Assembly: GCF_913020055.1 (NCBI RefSeq)
Contig: NZ_CAJWCF010000012.1
Span: forward strand, 1 to 57,522
Length of the DNA stretch: 57,522 bases
DNA from: an uncultured Paraglaciecola sp.
Lineage (GTDB): Bacteria; Pseudomonadota; Gammaproteobacteria; Enterobacterales; Alteromonadaceae
Direction: 5' to 3'
The notes below the pieces were generated by a model. That model saw only the letters and a program-made list of their open reading frames with translations. It did not search any database and was not told where the DNA came from. How positions within the stretch are numbered: position 1 is the first letter of the stretch; every line of letters begins with the position of its first letter. Both the position numbers and the translations under genes were made by a program. This document shows positions 47,799-56,583 of the stretch, piece after piece.

Positions 47799-49549
47799 CT
47801 GTCTACGTCCGCCATAACAAAATCTATACTGCCGATGGTTGCAATTAAATCCGCAATCATTTGGCCTTTTGCCATGACTGGGATCATTTGCAAGTGTGGA
47901 AAGGAAGGGGTACGAATGTGGGTGCGATAGCTGATAGTGCTGGCGTCACTCGTGATGTAATAGGCGTTACTGCCTTTGGTGGCTTCTACTTCCATCATCG
48001 CTTCACCAGCCGGTATAACGGGCCCCCAACTCACTCCTAAAAAGTGCGGGATTAGCGTGTCTATATCCTGCATAGTGTGTTCTTTGGGAGGTGGTGTGGT
48101 TAACACATGATCCGCTTTGTATGGGCCTTCTGGCATGTTGTTTACACACTGACGTATAATGCGCATGCTTTGACGGATCTCTTCTACCCGCACCGCACAT
48201 CTATCGTAACTATCGCCTCGTGTACCAACAGGTACATCAAACTCAAAGTTTTCATAACCACTATAAGGTCGTTTTTTACGTAGATCCCAATCAAATCCTG
48301 TTGCGCGAAGTCCTGGCCCTGTTACACCCCAGTCAATAGCTGTGGCTGTGTCGTAAGCGCCTATTCCAACGGCTCGTTTTTTAATAAGGCTGTTTCGCAT
48401 TACCATTTGGTCGTAATCGGCCATACGTGCAGGCATATAATCTAGCCATTCAGTGACCATCTTGTCCCACCCTTTAGGCAAGTCAGCGGCAAGTCCACCA
48501 ATTCTGAACCAAGCTGGATGCATTCTCGCGCCAGTAATAGCTTCAACGATGCCGAACAACTTTTCGCGGTCAACAAACATGTAAAAAATAGGTGATAACG
48601 AACCGATATCCTGAGCGAAGGTGCCGTAAAATAGAAGATGACTTAGAATGCGATACATCTCACACATCATCACTCTAACGACCTTGACCCTTTCTGGCAC
48701 AACGATGCCCGCTAGTTTCTCCACGGCCATGACGTAGGGTAAGTTATTCATCACCCCACCCAAATAATCAATTCGGTCTGTGTAAGGAATATACGAATGC
48801 CAGCTTTGACGTTCGGCCATTTTTTCCGCACCACGATGGTGGTAGCCGATATCGGGTATGGCTTCAACGATTTCTTCGCCATCTAGTTGCAACATGATCC
48901 TAAATACACCATGCACACTAGGATGATTTGGACCTAAATTCAGCCACATGAATTCTTCAGAATTACCCTGTGGTTTTAGCCCCCAGTCAGCTGGATTAAA
49001 TTTTAATGCTTCCTGTTCAAGATCTCGAATGTCATCGGGTAAGCTGTATTCACCCATTTCAGTCGCTCTTGCTGGGTGGGTTTTACACAGTGGATGACCT
49101 TGCCAAGTGGTAGGCATCATAATCCGGCGTAAACAAGGATGATCTGTAAATTTTACTCCGAATAAATCCCACACCTCACGTTCATACCAATTTGCATTTG
49201 GCCAAATAGAACTGATACTGGATACTTCCTTTGCATCCATTGTTAGAGCAACCTTGATGCGTAAATCTTGGTTACGGGCGTAGGAGCGCAATAAATACAC
49301 CACGGTAAAATCCCGTCGATGGGGGATGACATTATGTTGGCGAGTAGTTTCGTCGATGGCTGTTAAATCAAACAGAAAATCAAAAGGTTTTTCTAGTTTG
49401 AAACGTAATACTTCACATAAGGTTTTTAGATCTGCTGCGGTTGCCCATATCGTTGGGATATCATCTGCAGTCTTTTCTTCATGCAATGCTGCACTCGTTA
49501 ACCAAGGTTGGATTTCACCAAGTAAATCAGGCGTTGAATTTGCTGGCAT
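47795..49549 (-). CDS. nuoC: NADH-quinone oxidoreductase fused subunits C and D
   Basis: A single 584-residue chain joins NuoC (about 1-175, with [23 protein letters not shown]) and NuoD (about 195-584, with [23 protein letters not shown] and the quinone-site His, and [13 protein letters not shown] at the end). The fused form (NuoCD) is that of E. coli and many gammaproteobacteria. The NuoD part forms the quinone pocket with NuoB. It starts 2 bp after nuoB. Confidence 0.96.
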   Translation of the reverse strand: MPANSTPDLLGEIQPWLTSAALHEEKTADDIPTIWATAADLKTLCEVLRFKLEKPFDFLFDLTAIDETTRQHNVIPHRRDFTVVYLLRSYARNQDLRIKVALTMDAKEVSSISSIWPNANWYEREVWDLFGVKFTDHPCLRRIMMPTTWQGHPLCKTHPARATEMGEYSLPDDIRDLEQEALKFNPADWGLKPQGNSEEFMWLNLGPNHPSVHGVFRIMLQLDGEEIVEAIPDIGYHHRGAEKMAERQSWHSYIPYTDRIDYLGGVMNNLPYVMAVEKLAGIVVPERVKVVRVMMCEMYRILSHLLFYGTFAQDIGSLSPIFYMFVDREKLFGIVEAITGARMHPAWFRIGGLAADLPKGWDKMVTEWLDYMPARMADYDQMVMRNSLIKKRAVGIGAYDTATAIDWGVTGPGLRATGFDWDLRKKRPYSGYENFEFDVPVGTRGDSYDRCAVRVEEIRQSMRIIRQCVNNMPEGPYKADHVLTTPPPKEHTMQDIDTLIPHFLGVSWGPVIPAGEAMMEVEATKGSNAYYITSDASTISYRTHIRTPSFPHLQMIPVMAKGQMIADLIATIGSIDFVMADVDR

Positions 49550-49551
49550 GA

Positions 49552-50193
49552 TTAAACTCTATCCGGTGGCGTTAAATCCCGAGTTCGCATACGCTGGGCG
49601 TTATGTATGTCTCGTTGGCTGGGTTTCTCTATTTGGCTGACACTCTGTTCCCCAACCACCCAACTTAATGGCCGCTGTTCACGACCAATTGATTCTTGTA
49701 ATAACATCAAGCCTTGCATCAAAGCTTCTGGTCGGGGAGGGCATCCAGGTACGTACACATCAACAGGTAATATTTTATCAACGCCTTGTACAACTGAATA
49801 AATGTCATACATACCGCCTGAATTAGCGCAGGAACCCATAGAAATAACCCATTTAGGTTCGAGTAATTGATCGTATAAATGTTTTACTACCGGCGCCATT
49901 TTACGAAATACTGTGCCAGAAATAACAATAAGGTCTGCTTCACGAGGCGTAGCTCTTATTACTTCTGCACCAAAGCGGGCTATATCATGGCGGGCGGTAA
50001 AACTGGTGGCCATTTCTACGTAACAGCATGATAAACCGAAGTTAAATGGCCAGACAGAATTTTTTCTGCCCCAATTAACCATGTTGCTAAGAGTGGTAAA
50101 AATAACGTTTTTCTTGATGTCTTCTTGTACACTTTCATCTATAACGGGGATTTTTTGTGGCACTATATTGGGGTCCGAGAGATTCCAATCCAT
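49552..50193 (-). CDS. nuoB: NADH-quinone oxidoreductase subunit B
   Basis: Carries cluster N2, the last iron-sulfur centre before quinone. The adjacent cysteine pair is in [11 protein letters not shown] near 52, the third ligand in [11 protein letters not shown], and the fourth in [11 protein letters not shown]. 213 residues (E. coli 220). One-base overlap with nuoA. Confidence 0.96.
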   Translation of the reverse strand: MDWNLSDPNIVPQKIPVIDESVQEDIKKNVIFTTLSNMVNWGRKNSVWPFNFGLSCCYVEMATSFTARHDIARFGAEVIRATPREADLIVISGTVFRKMAPVVKHLYDQLLEPKWVISMGSCANSGGMYDIYSVVQGVDKILPVDVYVPGCPPRPEALMQGLMLLQESIGREQRPLSWVVGEQSVSQIEKPSQRDIHNAQRMRTRDLTPPDRV

Positions 50194-50582
50194 TAACGTT
50201 GCTCCGGTAGATGTCTTTTTAGAATGTTAAGGGCGCCAATACGCCACAAGTAAATGAGGGCGACTAACAGGATAATCATAAACACTAATGCCTCTATAAA
50301 GCCGGTCACACCAACCTGTTCAAAGGATATTGCCCAAGCAAAAAGATATAATGTTTCAAGGTCGAATATGACGAAAAAAATTGCGTATAAAAAGAAGTGA
50401 TTAGCAAACTTAACCCTAGCGTTTCCTAAGGATAAAATGCCTGATTCATAGGGGAGATGAGTTGAATGGCCCTTTGTTCTTGGACCTAATAGAGACGATA
50501 CAAACATAACTCCTACTAATAACAACAGAGTAAAAGTGAAGTACAGTATTATAGGCCATAGTTCGGCCAACGCTTGAATCAT
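50193..50582 (-). CDS. nuoA: NADH-quinone oxidoreductase subunit A
   Basis: Three-helix membrane subunit and first gene of the nuo operon, 129 residues. Conserved loop [41 protein letters not shown]; the cysteine usual after the ESG (ESGC) is Ile here. The 126-bp gap upstream must hold the operon promoter; I see no obvious regulator site in it. Confidence 0.94.
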   Translation of the reverse strand: MIQALAELWPIILYFTFTLLLLVGVMFVSSLLGPRTKGHSTHLPYESGILSLGNARVKFANHFFLYAIFFVIFDLETLYLFAWAISFEQVGVTGFIEALVFMIILLVALIYLWRIGALNILKRHLPEQR

Positions 50583-50708
50583 GTTAATTACCCCAAAATC
50601 GTTTTATGTCTTTTCGATAGTTATTTTCGAAATTTACACTTTTTTGGACTCACCATTTACAACGCCTAAAAGTGTTGGTCTACATGTTTTAATTCTGAAA
50701 CGTTTCTT

Positions 50709-51167
50709 TTACACATCCATCATTGAATAGATATCGATGGATAACTTCTTTTTCTCTTCCATCATGTGCTGATGTAGGTTTTCGAATAATTCCTGCACTA
50801 GTTCACAGTCAACGATCTCTTGCATCTCTGTGTAAAGATGACAAAAATAATCGTCAAAAGCCGTAGCCATTATTTCTACGTTATCAGTACTGATTTGAGC
50901 TGCATTAAACTGAGTTACAAACAATTCCTCAACACTGTGCTCGTGGTCAAATTGAAAATAAGTATTCAGTATTTTGTCTGGCGCTTTCTCAATGTAAGCT
51001 TGCAAAGAGTGTGACTGTTCTGACTCATGTTTGACCAAAGTGTTGAGTAACATCTTGACTCGTTCACTTTTAGCTTCATGGGATAATGCGGCGTAAAACT
51101 CACCAGTGCGGGCATGCAATTGTTGATTATGCAGGAGCAATTCATGTACCTGAGAAAAGTTACTCAT
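50709..51167 (-). CDS. ferritin-like four-helix protein
   Basis: A 152-residue, mostly helical acidic protein. Possible diiron ligands are placed as in ferritin-like bundles: Glu in RTGEFYAAL near 23, ExxH in ESEQSH near 50-53, Glu residues in the third helix, and ExxH in FENLHQHMMEE near 128-131. I read it as a rubrerythrin/ferritin-like protein of unknown role, perhaps in oxidative stress or iron handling. The ATG at 51167 has AGGAAAGAG just upstream; the longer frame to 51194 is not needed. It lies upstream of nuoA on the same strand, with a 126-bp gap. Confidence 0.6.
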   Translation of the reverse strand: MSNFSQVHELLLHNQQLHARTGEFYAALSHEAKSERVKMLLNTLVKHESEQSHSLQAYIEKAPDKILNTYFQFDHEHSVEELFVTQFNAAQISTDNVEIMATAFDDYFCHLYTEMQEIVDCELVQELFENLHQHMMEEKKKLSIDIYSMMDV

Positions 51168-51728
51168 CAATCTCTTTCCTATTGCAAAACACATGTTTTT
51201 AACAAGCTTAAAAAACTTACAAGAAACAACATAAATTTTTACATTAAATTTACATTAGCCTAATATTTAATCAGAAGATACTGATAATTGTATATATTTT
51301 GCACTAAATATATTTGGTATGAATTTTGATTATGTTTGTTTTGATAGATTTTCAACCCTTTTCTTCACTTAACTTTATGTGTCACGGGACTTCCGCTATG
51401 GGTTCCAGTTTGGCTCTATTTTAGATTGTTGGTGTTTTTAAAGAGGATTTATTGAGAAGTTTAATGAAGCATAAAATAATTGTTTTACAGAAAATTACAT
51501 TAGCTGTTCTTATCAAAAACTTTACGCATCATCATTAAAATACTTTATGTTATTTAGATGAAATTTTACTATGGCTTGAACAAAAATATAATGACTAGAA
51601 GCAACTGATTTAAATTTTGCTCCTTCTAGGCCTTCAATATTAATCGCTATTTTTGAAAGTGGGAGATACAAAAACCTGCAGTCTGCAAAGCAAGTTAATT
51701 TACAATTATATTGCCCTCACTTATGGTC
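51168..51728. other. 561-bp intergenic region, no gene seen
   Basis: Very AT-rich spacer between uspE and the ferritin-like gene. I found no credible open frame, FNR-gene remnant or tRNA. An imperfect hairpin near 51594-51630 (CTAGAAG with CTTCTAG) lies about 100 bp beyond the uspE stop and may be its terminator, but it lacks a strong T-run. Confidence 0.55.
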
Positions 51729-52658
51729 TTAACATTTCACAGGTGATACAAATCCATGGGGTTTAATCGCCAAAACATCGCAATTGAGTTTATCGATTAC
51801 ATGTTCTGCAGTATTTCCAATTAATGCGGCTGAAATACCTTGTCTGCCAACTGTACCTAGTACCACTAATTCTGCGTCTAAGCGGTTAGCATACTTAGGG
51901 ATCACGTCCTCTGGTAAACCTATATCTACATGACAGTGTTCTTTACTTATATGATGTTTTTCACTGTGAATATGCATACATTGTTCATGATGCTGTTTGG
52001 CTGATTCATCGTAAGTAGTGGGATCAAACTCTGGTATTTCGATGACAATATTAGCTGGTGTGCCAGGATATGAATTAACTAAATGTACATTTGATGATAA
52101 TAACTTAGCAAAATGTAAAGCTTGTTTAGTTATTTCTTCGTTCAACGAAATGTGCTCTTCAACATCCACTCCTACATTTACTGCTGCAATAATTTGACCA
52201 CCAATAGGCCAGTCATGCTCCTTTACCAGTAACACTGGTACAGGTGCTTTACGCATAATATGCCAGTCGGTGGGAGTGAAAATAACAGATTTTAATGTAT
52301 CGTGTTGCTGTGTACCTTTAACAATTAAATCGTAGCCTTTGTCTATCACTTCATAAATAATGCTTTCATATGGGCGATTATGCCAGACGATTTTCACGTC
52401 AATACTTACTCCTTGAGTACTAAATTGTTCTGATACTAAGTTAACCAACCAATCAGTTCTATCATCGATCACTGCTTGGCGCATATTCTCTCGTTCATCC
52501 ATCGACAACATGGTGGTCATTTCATACGAAAAATCATAAATAGTTAAAAATGCAGTAACACTTGCACCATTAATATTGGCGATTTCGATTGCTCTAGCTA
52601 ATGACTTTTGAGTGGACAGTTCTGGCTCGATTACAGCTAATATTTTCTGATAATTCAT
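51729..52658 (-). CDS. uspE: universal stress protein E
   Basis: Tandem-Usp protein of 309 residues with two Usp domains (about 1-150 and 160-300). The sequence is very close to E. coli UspE through FLTIYDFSYEMTTMLSMDERENMR, VWHNRPYESII, IFTPTDWHIMRKAPVPVLLVK, EIPEFDPTTY and LGTVGRQGISAALIGNTAEHVIDKL. It helps stress resistance and cell-cell behaviour in E. coli. The ATG at 52658 (MNYQKILAVIEP) matches the family; ten extra codons upstream are not expected. In E. coli and Shewanella uspE is next to fnr, which is missing here. Confidence 0.93.
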   Translation of the reverse strand: MNYQKILAVIEPELSTQKSLARAIEIANINGASVTAFLTIYDFSYEMTTMLSMDERENMRQAVIDDRTDWLVNLVSEQFSTQGVSIDVKIVWHNRPYESIIYEVIDKGYDLIVKGTQQHDTLKSVIFTPTDWHIMRKAPVPVLLVKEHDWPIGGQIIAAVNVGVDVEEHISLNEEITKQALHFAKLLSSNVHLVNSYPGTPANIVIEIPEFDPTTYDESAKQHHEQCMHIHSEKHHISKEHCHVDIGLPEDVIPKYANRLDAELVVLGTVGRQGISAALIGNTAEHVIDKLNCDVLAIKPHGFVSPVKC

Positions 52659-52771
52659 ATGTAATTCCGATCTAAAATTAATAATCAAGAAGATAACTAA
52701 GCTTATGAAACTATTTAATATTTTACCAGTTGTTATACTGATTAGTATTATTCATTAAAAAGGATGTGAGA

Positions 52772-53443
52772 TTATTGAATAGAACCGGAGATGGCTTGAA
52801 ATAGTTGGAAGGAAGCGAATATCATCAATAATAAACCCATCAAAGTTTTTGATTTGGGATTTTGGATCACTTGTTGAATTTTGTTAAAACCAGTAGCCAT
52901 TAAGATCATTATTGGTAATGTGCCTAAACCAAAACCAGCCATAATAACCCCACCGTTAAGCGCCGAACCACTTGCTAAAGACCAAGTTAGCACTGAATAA
53001 ACCAATCCACAGGGTAACCATCCCCAAATCATGCCGTAGGGTAGGGCGTGTAAGGGACTTCTAAACGGCAATAACTTTTTTGAGTAAGGATGAATAAGTT
53101 GCCAAAACCTACTGCCAAGTTTTTCAATTTTACTTAGCCCTTGCCACAAGCCCGCAATGTATAACCCCAAAACAAACAGAAATATACCGCTAACAAATTG
53201 TAGAATAACAATACCTTGAGCTATTTGTTGTGCAAACAATTTCCCAGCCCAGCCAGTGATAGCTCCGGCTAAAACATAACTGAATATTCGCCCAAAATTA
53301 TAGGCTAGGGTGTAAGGTAACATCGAGGAATTTTTTGGTACGGCGTAAGCAAAAGCACCTACAATACCGCCGCACATACCCACGCAATGTACGCCGCCAG
53401 CTAAGCCAATTAACAACGCCGAAATAAAGCTTAAATCAGTCAT
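52772..53443 (-). CDS. SafE/DsbD-like membrane protein of the cbb3 assembly cluster
   Basis: A 223-residue inner-membrane protein with about six helices. The motif GLAGGVHCVGMCGGIVGAF at the N-terminus has two cysteines in the first helix, and PYGMIWGWLPCGLVYSVL has another, as in the 'sulfite exporter TauE/SafE' proteins that always go with ccoS. A role in copper or thiol supply for cytochrome oxidase assembly is likely but unproved. The start is the ATG at 53443, overlapping the ccoS stop by 8 bp (ATGACTGA) with GGAAAG before it; the frame extends 19 codons further without cause. Confidence 0.88.
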   Translation of the reverse strand: MTDLSFISALLIGLAGGVHCVGMCGGIVGAFAYAVPKNSSMLPYTLAYNFGRIFSYVLAGAITGWAGKLFAQQIAQGIVILQFVSGIFLFVLGLYIAGLWQGLSKIEKLGSRFWQLIHPYSKKLLPFRSPLHALPYGMIWGWLPCGLVYSVLTWSLASGSALNGGVIMAGFGLGTLPIMILMATGFNKIQQVIQNPKSKTLMGLLLMIFASFQLFQAISGSIQ

Positions 53444-53627
53444 GCTTTCCAGGTGTTTTTGTATTTTGATTGTTTGCTTTTTTAGGAAGATCATCATCAA
53501 ACAAAATACTGCTACCGTGTCGTTCTAGGTCTTCAAATTGATTTGATTTAACAGCCCAAAAAAACACACCTATTGCAATACACACCAATAAAATTGCAAT
53601 AGGGATCAACACGTAAATAATACTCAA
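53436..53627 (-). CDS. ccoS: cbb3-type cytochrome oxidase assembly protein CcoS
   Basis: A 63-residue protein with one N-terminal membrane helix (YVLIPIAILLVCIAIGVFFWAVKSNQFEDLERHGSSILFDDD). The helix plus the FEDLE...ILFDDD tail is the family mark. Needed for fitting cofactors into cbb3 oxidase. It begins 12 bp after ccoI. Confidence 0.93.
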   Translation of the reverse strand: MSIIYVLIPIAILLVCIAIGVFFWAVKSNQFEDLERHGSSILFDDDLPKKANNQNTKTPGKHD

Positions 53628-53639
53628 AATTAAATCGTC

Positions 53640-56009
53640 CTACTTTAAAAGCCTAATAGAATTAGCTACTACAATTAGAGAGCTTAATGACATACCAACT
53701 ACTGCCATCCAAGGGCTTAAAAAGCCTGTCACTGCGAGGGGCAACACTAATAGATTATAGCCTAGTGCCCAACCCATATTTTGGATGATTTTAGCTCTAC
53801 AACGTTTTGCTATCGCGAAGACTACACTGATTTTTTCTAAAGAATTATCTAATAAAATGACATCAGCCGATGATTTAGCAAGGTCAGAACTTGCACCTAA
53901 TGTGACTGATACATCTGCTTGGGCTAAAACAGGTCCATCATTAATACCATCACCTACCATAAGCACAACATGGTTATTGTTTTGGGCTTTTTGAACCACA
54001 TGTAGTTTATCTTCAGGTGTTTGTTGTGCTAACCAGTTGGGTATATTAAGTGAATTAGCTACAGTTTTTACCACAGACGGTATATCACCGCTGAGTAAGG
54101 TAAGATGATTAACCTTAATTTTTTTAATCATCTGTGCACTTCCGGTGCGAACTTTATCAGTTAACAAAAATCCACAGAGTAACTTATCATTTGTGCTCAG
54201 AAACACGTTACAACCAAGTATATCTTTTGGTACGGCGAGGCCAACAAAGCTAACTGAGCCTAATTTGAAGTGTATTCCATCTATTTTACCTTCTACACCT
54301 TGGCCTATTTTTGAGGAGAAATCTGATACTTGGAGTGTGTTAGTGATGTCACTAAAAGCTTTAGCTATCGGGTGTGATGAATATTGTTCTAAACTAGCTG
54401 CAAGTTGCAAACATCGATTTTTGTTCTGGCCTGGTACGCTAATACAATCTGCTAGTGTAAATTTGCCTTCCGTCAAAGTGCCTGTTTTATCTAAGGCAAC
54501 CCAATCCACTTTTGATATTTTCTCTAAGGCATCAGCACGCTTTAGCAAAACTCCTTTGCTGTTTAAATGAGCGACTGCGCAAGACAGGGCTGAGGGGGTG
54601 GCCAATCCTAGGGCACAGGGGCAGGTAGCAATTAGTATTGAAATGGTCACCCACAATGCTTGAGAGGGATTTATTTGCAACCAAATAATATAGCTGCTCA
54701 AGGAAATTACCAGCACTGCTAAAACAAAGTATTGAGAAAATTGGTCAGCTAAACTGGCTATTTTGGGCTTACTCAATAATGCTTGGTTTTGTAATAGACT
54801 AATTTGATTAAGCATTGAGCCTTTCAGTGATTTTGTTACTTTTATTGTAAGGGTGCCTAATTGATTCACAGAACCAGCAAAAACTGTTTGTCCTGATGAT
54901 TTACTGACTAATTTAAACTCCCCAGTTAACATCGCTTCATCTAATTGGCCTGCGCCTTCTATAATGATTCCATCCACTGGTACCATTTCCCCGGATTTAA
55001 CTAATACAAGCTGTTCTACCATCAAAGATTTTGCTAGGACAGGCGTGATTTGTTTGCCTTCTACTAAATTGGCGGTTGTAGGCATGTATTCCAACATATT
55101 GGCAGACAGCTGAGAGGCTTTGTACCTCGCACTGTGCTCCAAATATCGGCTAATCAGTAGGAGAAATACAAACATACACAAGGATTCAAAATAGGTTTGG
55201 CCGTTATTTTGTACTGTGGCAAATACCCCTGAAACGTAGGTTAAACTTAACGCCAGAACAATAGGAACATCCATGTTGACGACTTTTGCACGAAGTGCTC
55301 GCCAAGCACTAGAATAGAATTCTGCAGCTGAATAGAGAATAACTGGGGTGGTTAACAGCAAACTAATCCAATTAAAGTATTGTTTAGTTTGTGCATCAAT
55401 ATGCCCAAACAAGTCAAAAAACACGCCTATATTTAACATCATGACTTGCATAGTCATTAAACCAGCTAAGCCTAAGCGTTTTAGAAATGCCTTGTTTTCT
55501 TGCCTAAATGACGCTTCATGTTGTTCCGGTTGAAATGGTTTTGCATGGTAACCAATTTTTTCTATATGGCTTAGGATTTGGCTGAGTTTTAAGTGCTCAT
55601 TATTCCAAGTGATACTTGCTCGTCTGGCGGATACATTAACACCAACCTTCATAATACCAGTTAATTTAGCTAGTTGCTTTTCGATTAGCCAGCCACAAGC
55701 AGCACAGTTAATACCACTAATAGTTAATTGTATTTCGCTTGCATCATCTTGAATTTCAACAAATTCTTGCAAAATACTATCATCATCAAATACCTTGAGC
55801 GTCTGTAGCATTTCATATTCGTTCTCTTGCGCTTTTTCGGCAAACTCGCTTCGATAATGATAATAATCTTCCAAACCATTATTAACGATTGCCTCAGCGA
55901 CTGCGCAACACCCAGGACAACAAAAAGATTGTTGATTGCCAAATACATTAGTGTGGTAGTTAAGTTGTGGGGCTATAACTAGATCACAATGAAAACACTT
56001 AGTCTGCAT
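53640..56009 (-). CDS. ccoI: copper-transporting P1B ATPase CcoI (FixI)
   Basis: Copper-exporting ATPase that supplies copper for cbb3 oxidase. The 789 residues hold an N-terminal cysteine cluster (CFHCDL...CCPGCCAVAEAI), one heavy-metal domain with GINCAACGW near 105, membrane helices with the CPC motif in ATCPCALGLATPSA, TGE in MLTGEFKLV, phosphorylation site DKTGTLTEGKF, and GDGINDGPVLAQADVSV. All key residues are intact. It follows ccoH by 5 bp. Confidence 0.95.
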   Translation of the reverse strand: MQTKCFHCDLVIAPQLNYHTNVFGNQQSFCCPGCCAVAEAIVNNGLEDYYHYRSEFAEKAQENEYEMLQTLKVFDDDSILQEFVEIQDDASEIQLTISGINCAACGWLIEKQLAKLTGIMKVGVNVSARRASITWNNEHLKLSQILSHIEKIGYHAKPFQPEQHEASFRQENKAFLKRLGLAGLMTMQVMMLNIGVFFDLFGHIDAQTKQYFNWISLLLTTPVILYSAAEFYSSAWRALRAKVVNMDVPIVLALSLTYVSGVFATVQNNGQTYFESLCMFVFLLLISRYLEHSARYKASQLSANMLEYMPTTANLVEGKQITPVLAKSLMVEQLVLVKSGEMVPVDGIIIEGAGQLDEAMLTGEFKLVSKSSGQTVFAGSVNQLGTLTIKVTKSLKGSMLNQISLLQNQALLSKPKIASLADQFSQYFVLAVLVISLSSYIIWLQINPSQALWVTISILIATCPCALGLATPSALSCAVAHLNSKGVLLKRADALEKISKVDWVALDKTGTLTEGKFTLADCISVPGQNKNRCLQLAASLEQYSSHPIAKAFSDITNTLQVSDFSSKIGQGVEGKIDGIHFKLGSVSFVGLAVPKDILGCNVFLSTNDKLLCGFLLTDKVRTGSAQMIKKIKVNHLTLLSGDIPSVVKTVANSLNIPNWLAQQTPEDKLHVVQKAQNNNHVVLMVGDGINDGPVLAQADVSVTLGASSDLAKSSADVILLDNSLEKISVVFAIAKRCRAKIIQNMGWALGYNLLVLPLAVTGFLSPWMAVVGMSLSSLIVVANSIRLLK

Positions 56010-56014
56010 TCTGC

Positions 56015-56506
56015 TTAGGGCTTTAAGTCAAATGGACTTGTTTGCGGCAGAGAAATTACTTTTTGAATTTTCCAATTTTCATCAAACGGATGTAAACTTA
56101 ATTTCCATTTACCCGTAACATCAGTCACTAAAGGAGCACGATATAGGCCTTTTGCGTCACGTAATAAAGTGACTGAAAAATCTTTGAATTTTTGTGTCGA
56201 ATGAAAAAAATCTAATGTTAGGGCACCATCATTGTCTGGAATACCGCTTGTAAACGATACTTCAACATAATCTGAAAACACTTGAACTTTAGTTGATATA
56301 CCAAGAACTTTGGCCTGTTGTAATTTTTTGATCTTAAGGTTGATAGATCTACCTTCTTTATAGTAATCGTCAATAACCATGCTGTCTTCGCTATTAAAAG
56401 CGAAATTCATCATAGTAAAACTAAGCACCATGGATGAAAGCGGCACAACTATAAGAAACCAAGGCCAGAATTGTTTGTACCAAATTTTTGGGGTGTTAGA
56501 TTGCAT
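56015..56506 (-). CDS. ccoH: cbb3 oxidase assembly protein CcoH (FixH)
   Basis: A 163-residue protein with one membrane helix near residues 12-35 (PWFLIVVPLSSMVLSFTMMNFAF) and a periplasmic beta domain; SMVIDDYYKEGRSINLKI is the FixH signature. It acts early in cbb3 assembly with CcoI. First gene of ccoH-ccoI-ccoS-SafE, separated from ccoP by a terminator. Confidence 0.92.
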   Translation of the reverse strand: MQSNTPKIWYKQFWPWFLIVVPLSSMVLSFTMMNFAFNSEDSMVIDDYYKEGRSINLKIKKLQQAKVLGISTKVQVFSDYVEVSFTSGIPDNDGALTLDFFHSTQKFKDFSVTLLRDAKGLYRAPLVTDVTGKWKLSLHPFDENWKIQKVISLPQTSPFDLKP

Positions 56507-56538
56507 GAAAAAAAACTACTCAAAGTTAAAAGAAACCT

Positions 56539-56565
56539 AAAAAAGCCCCGTAAATACGGGGCTTT
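56539..56565 (-). terminator. terminator after ccoP
   Basis: GCCCCGTA (56545-56552) and TACGGGGC (56555-56562) form a GC-rich stem. On the minus strand it ends in a run of six T. It separates the cbb3 structural genes from the ccoHIS assembly genes. Confidence 0.88.
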
Positions 56566-56583
56566 CAGTATAACACTTGGTTA

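Noticed and set aside
51168-51728. Possible fnr remnant or small RNA in the gap after uspE
   Set aside because: No stretch resembles the FNR cysteine cluster or helix-turn-helix on either strand, and the only hairpin is weak.
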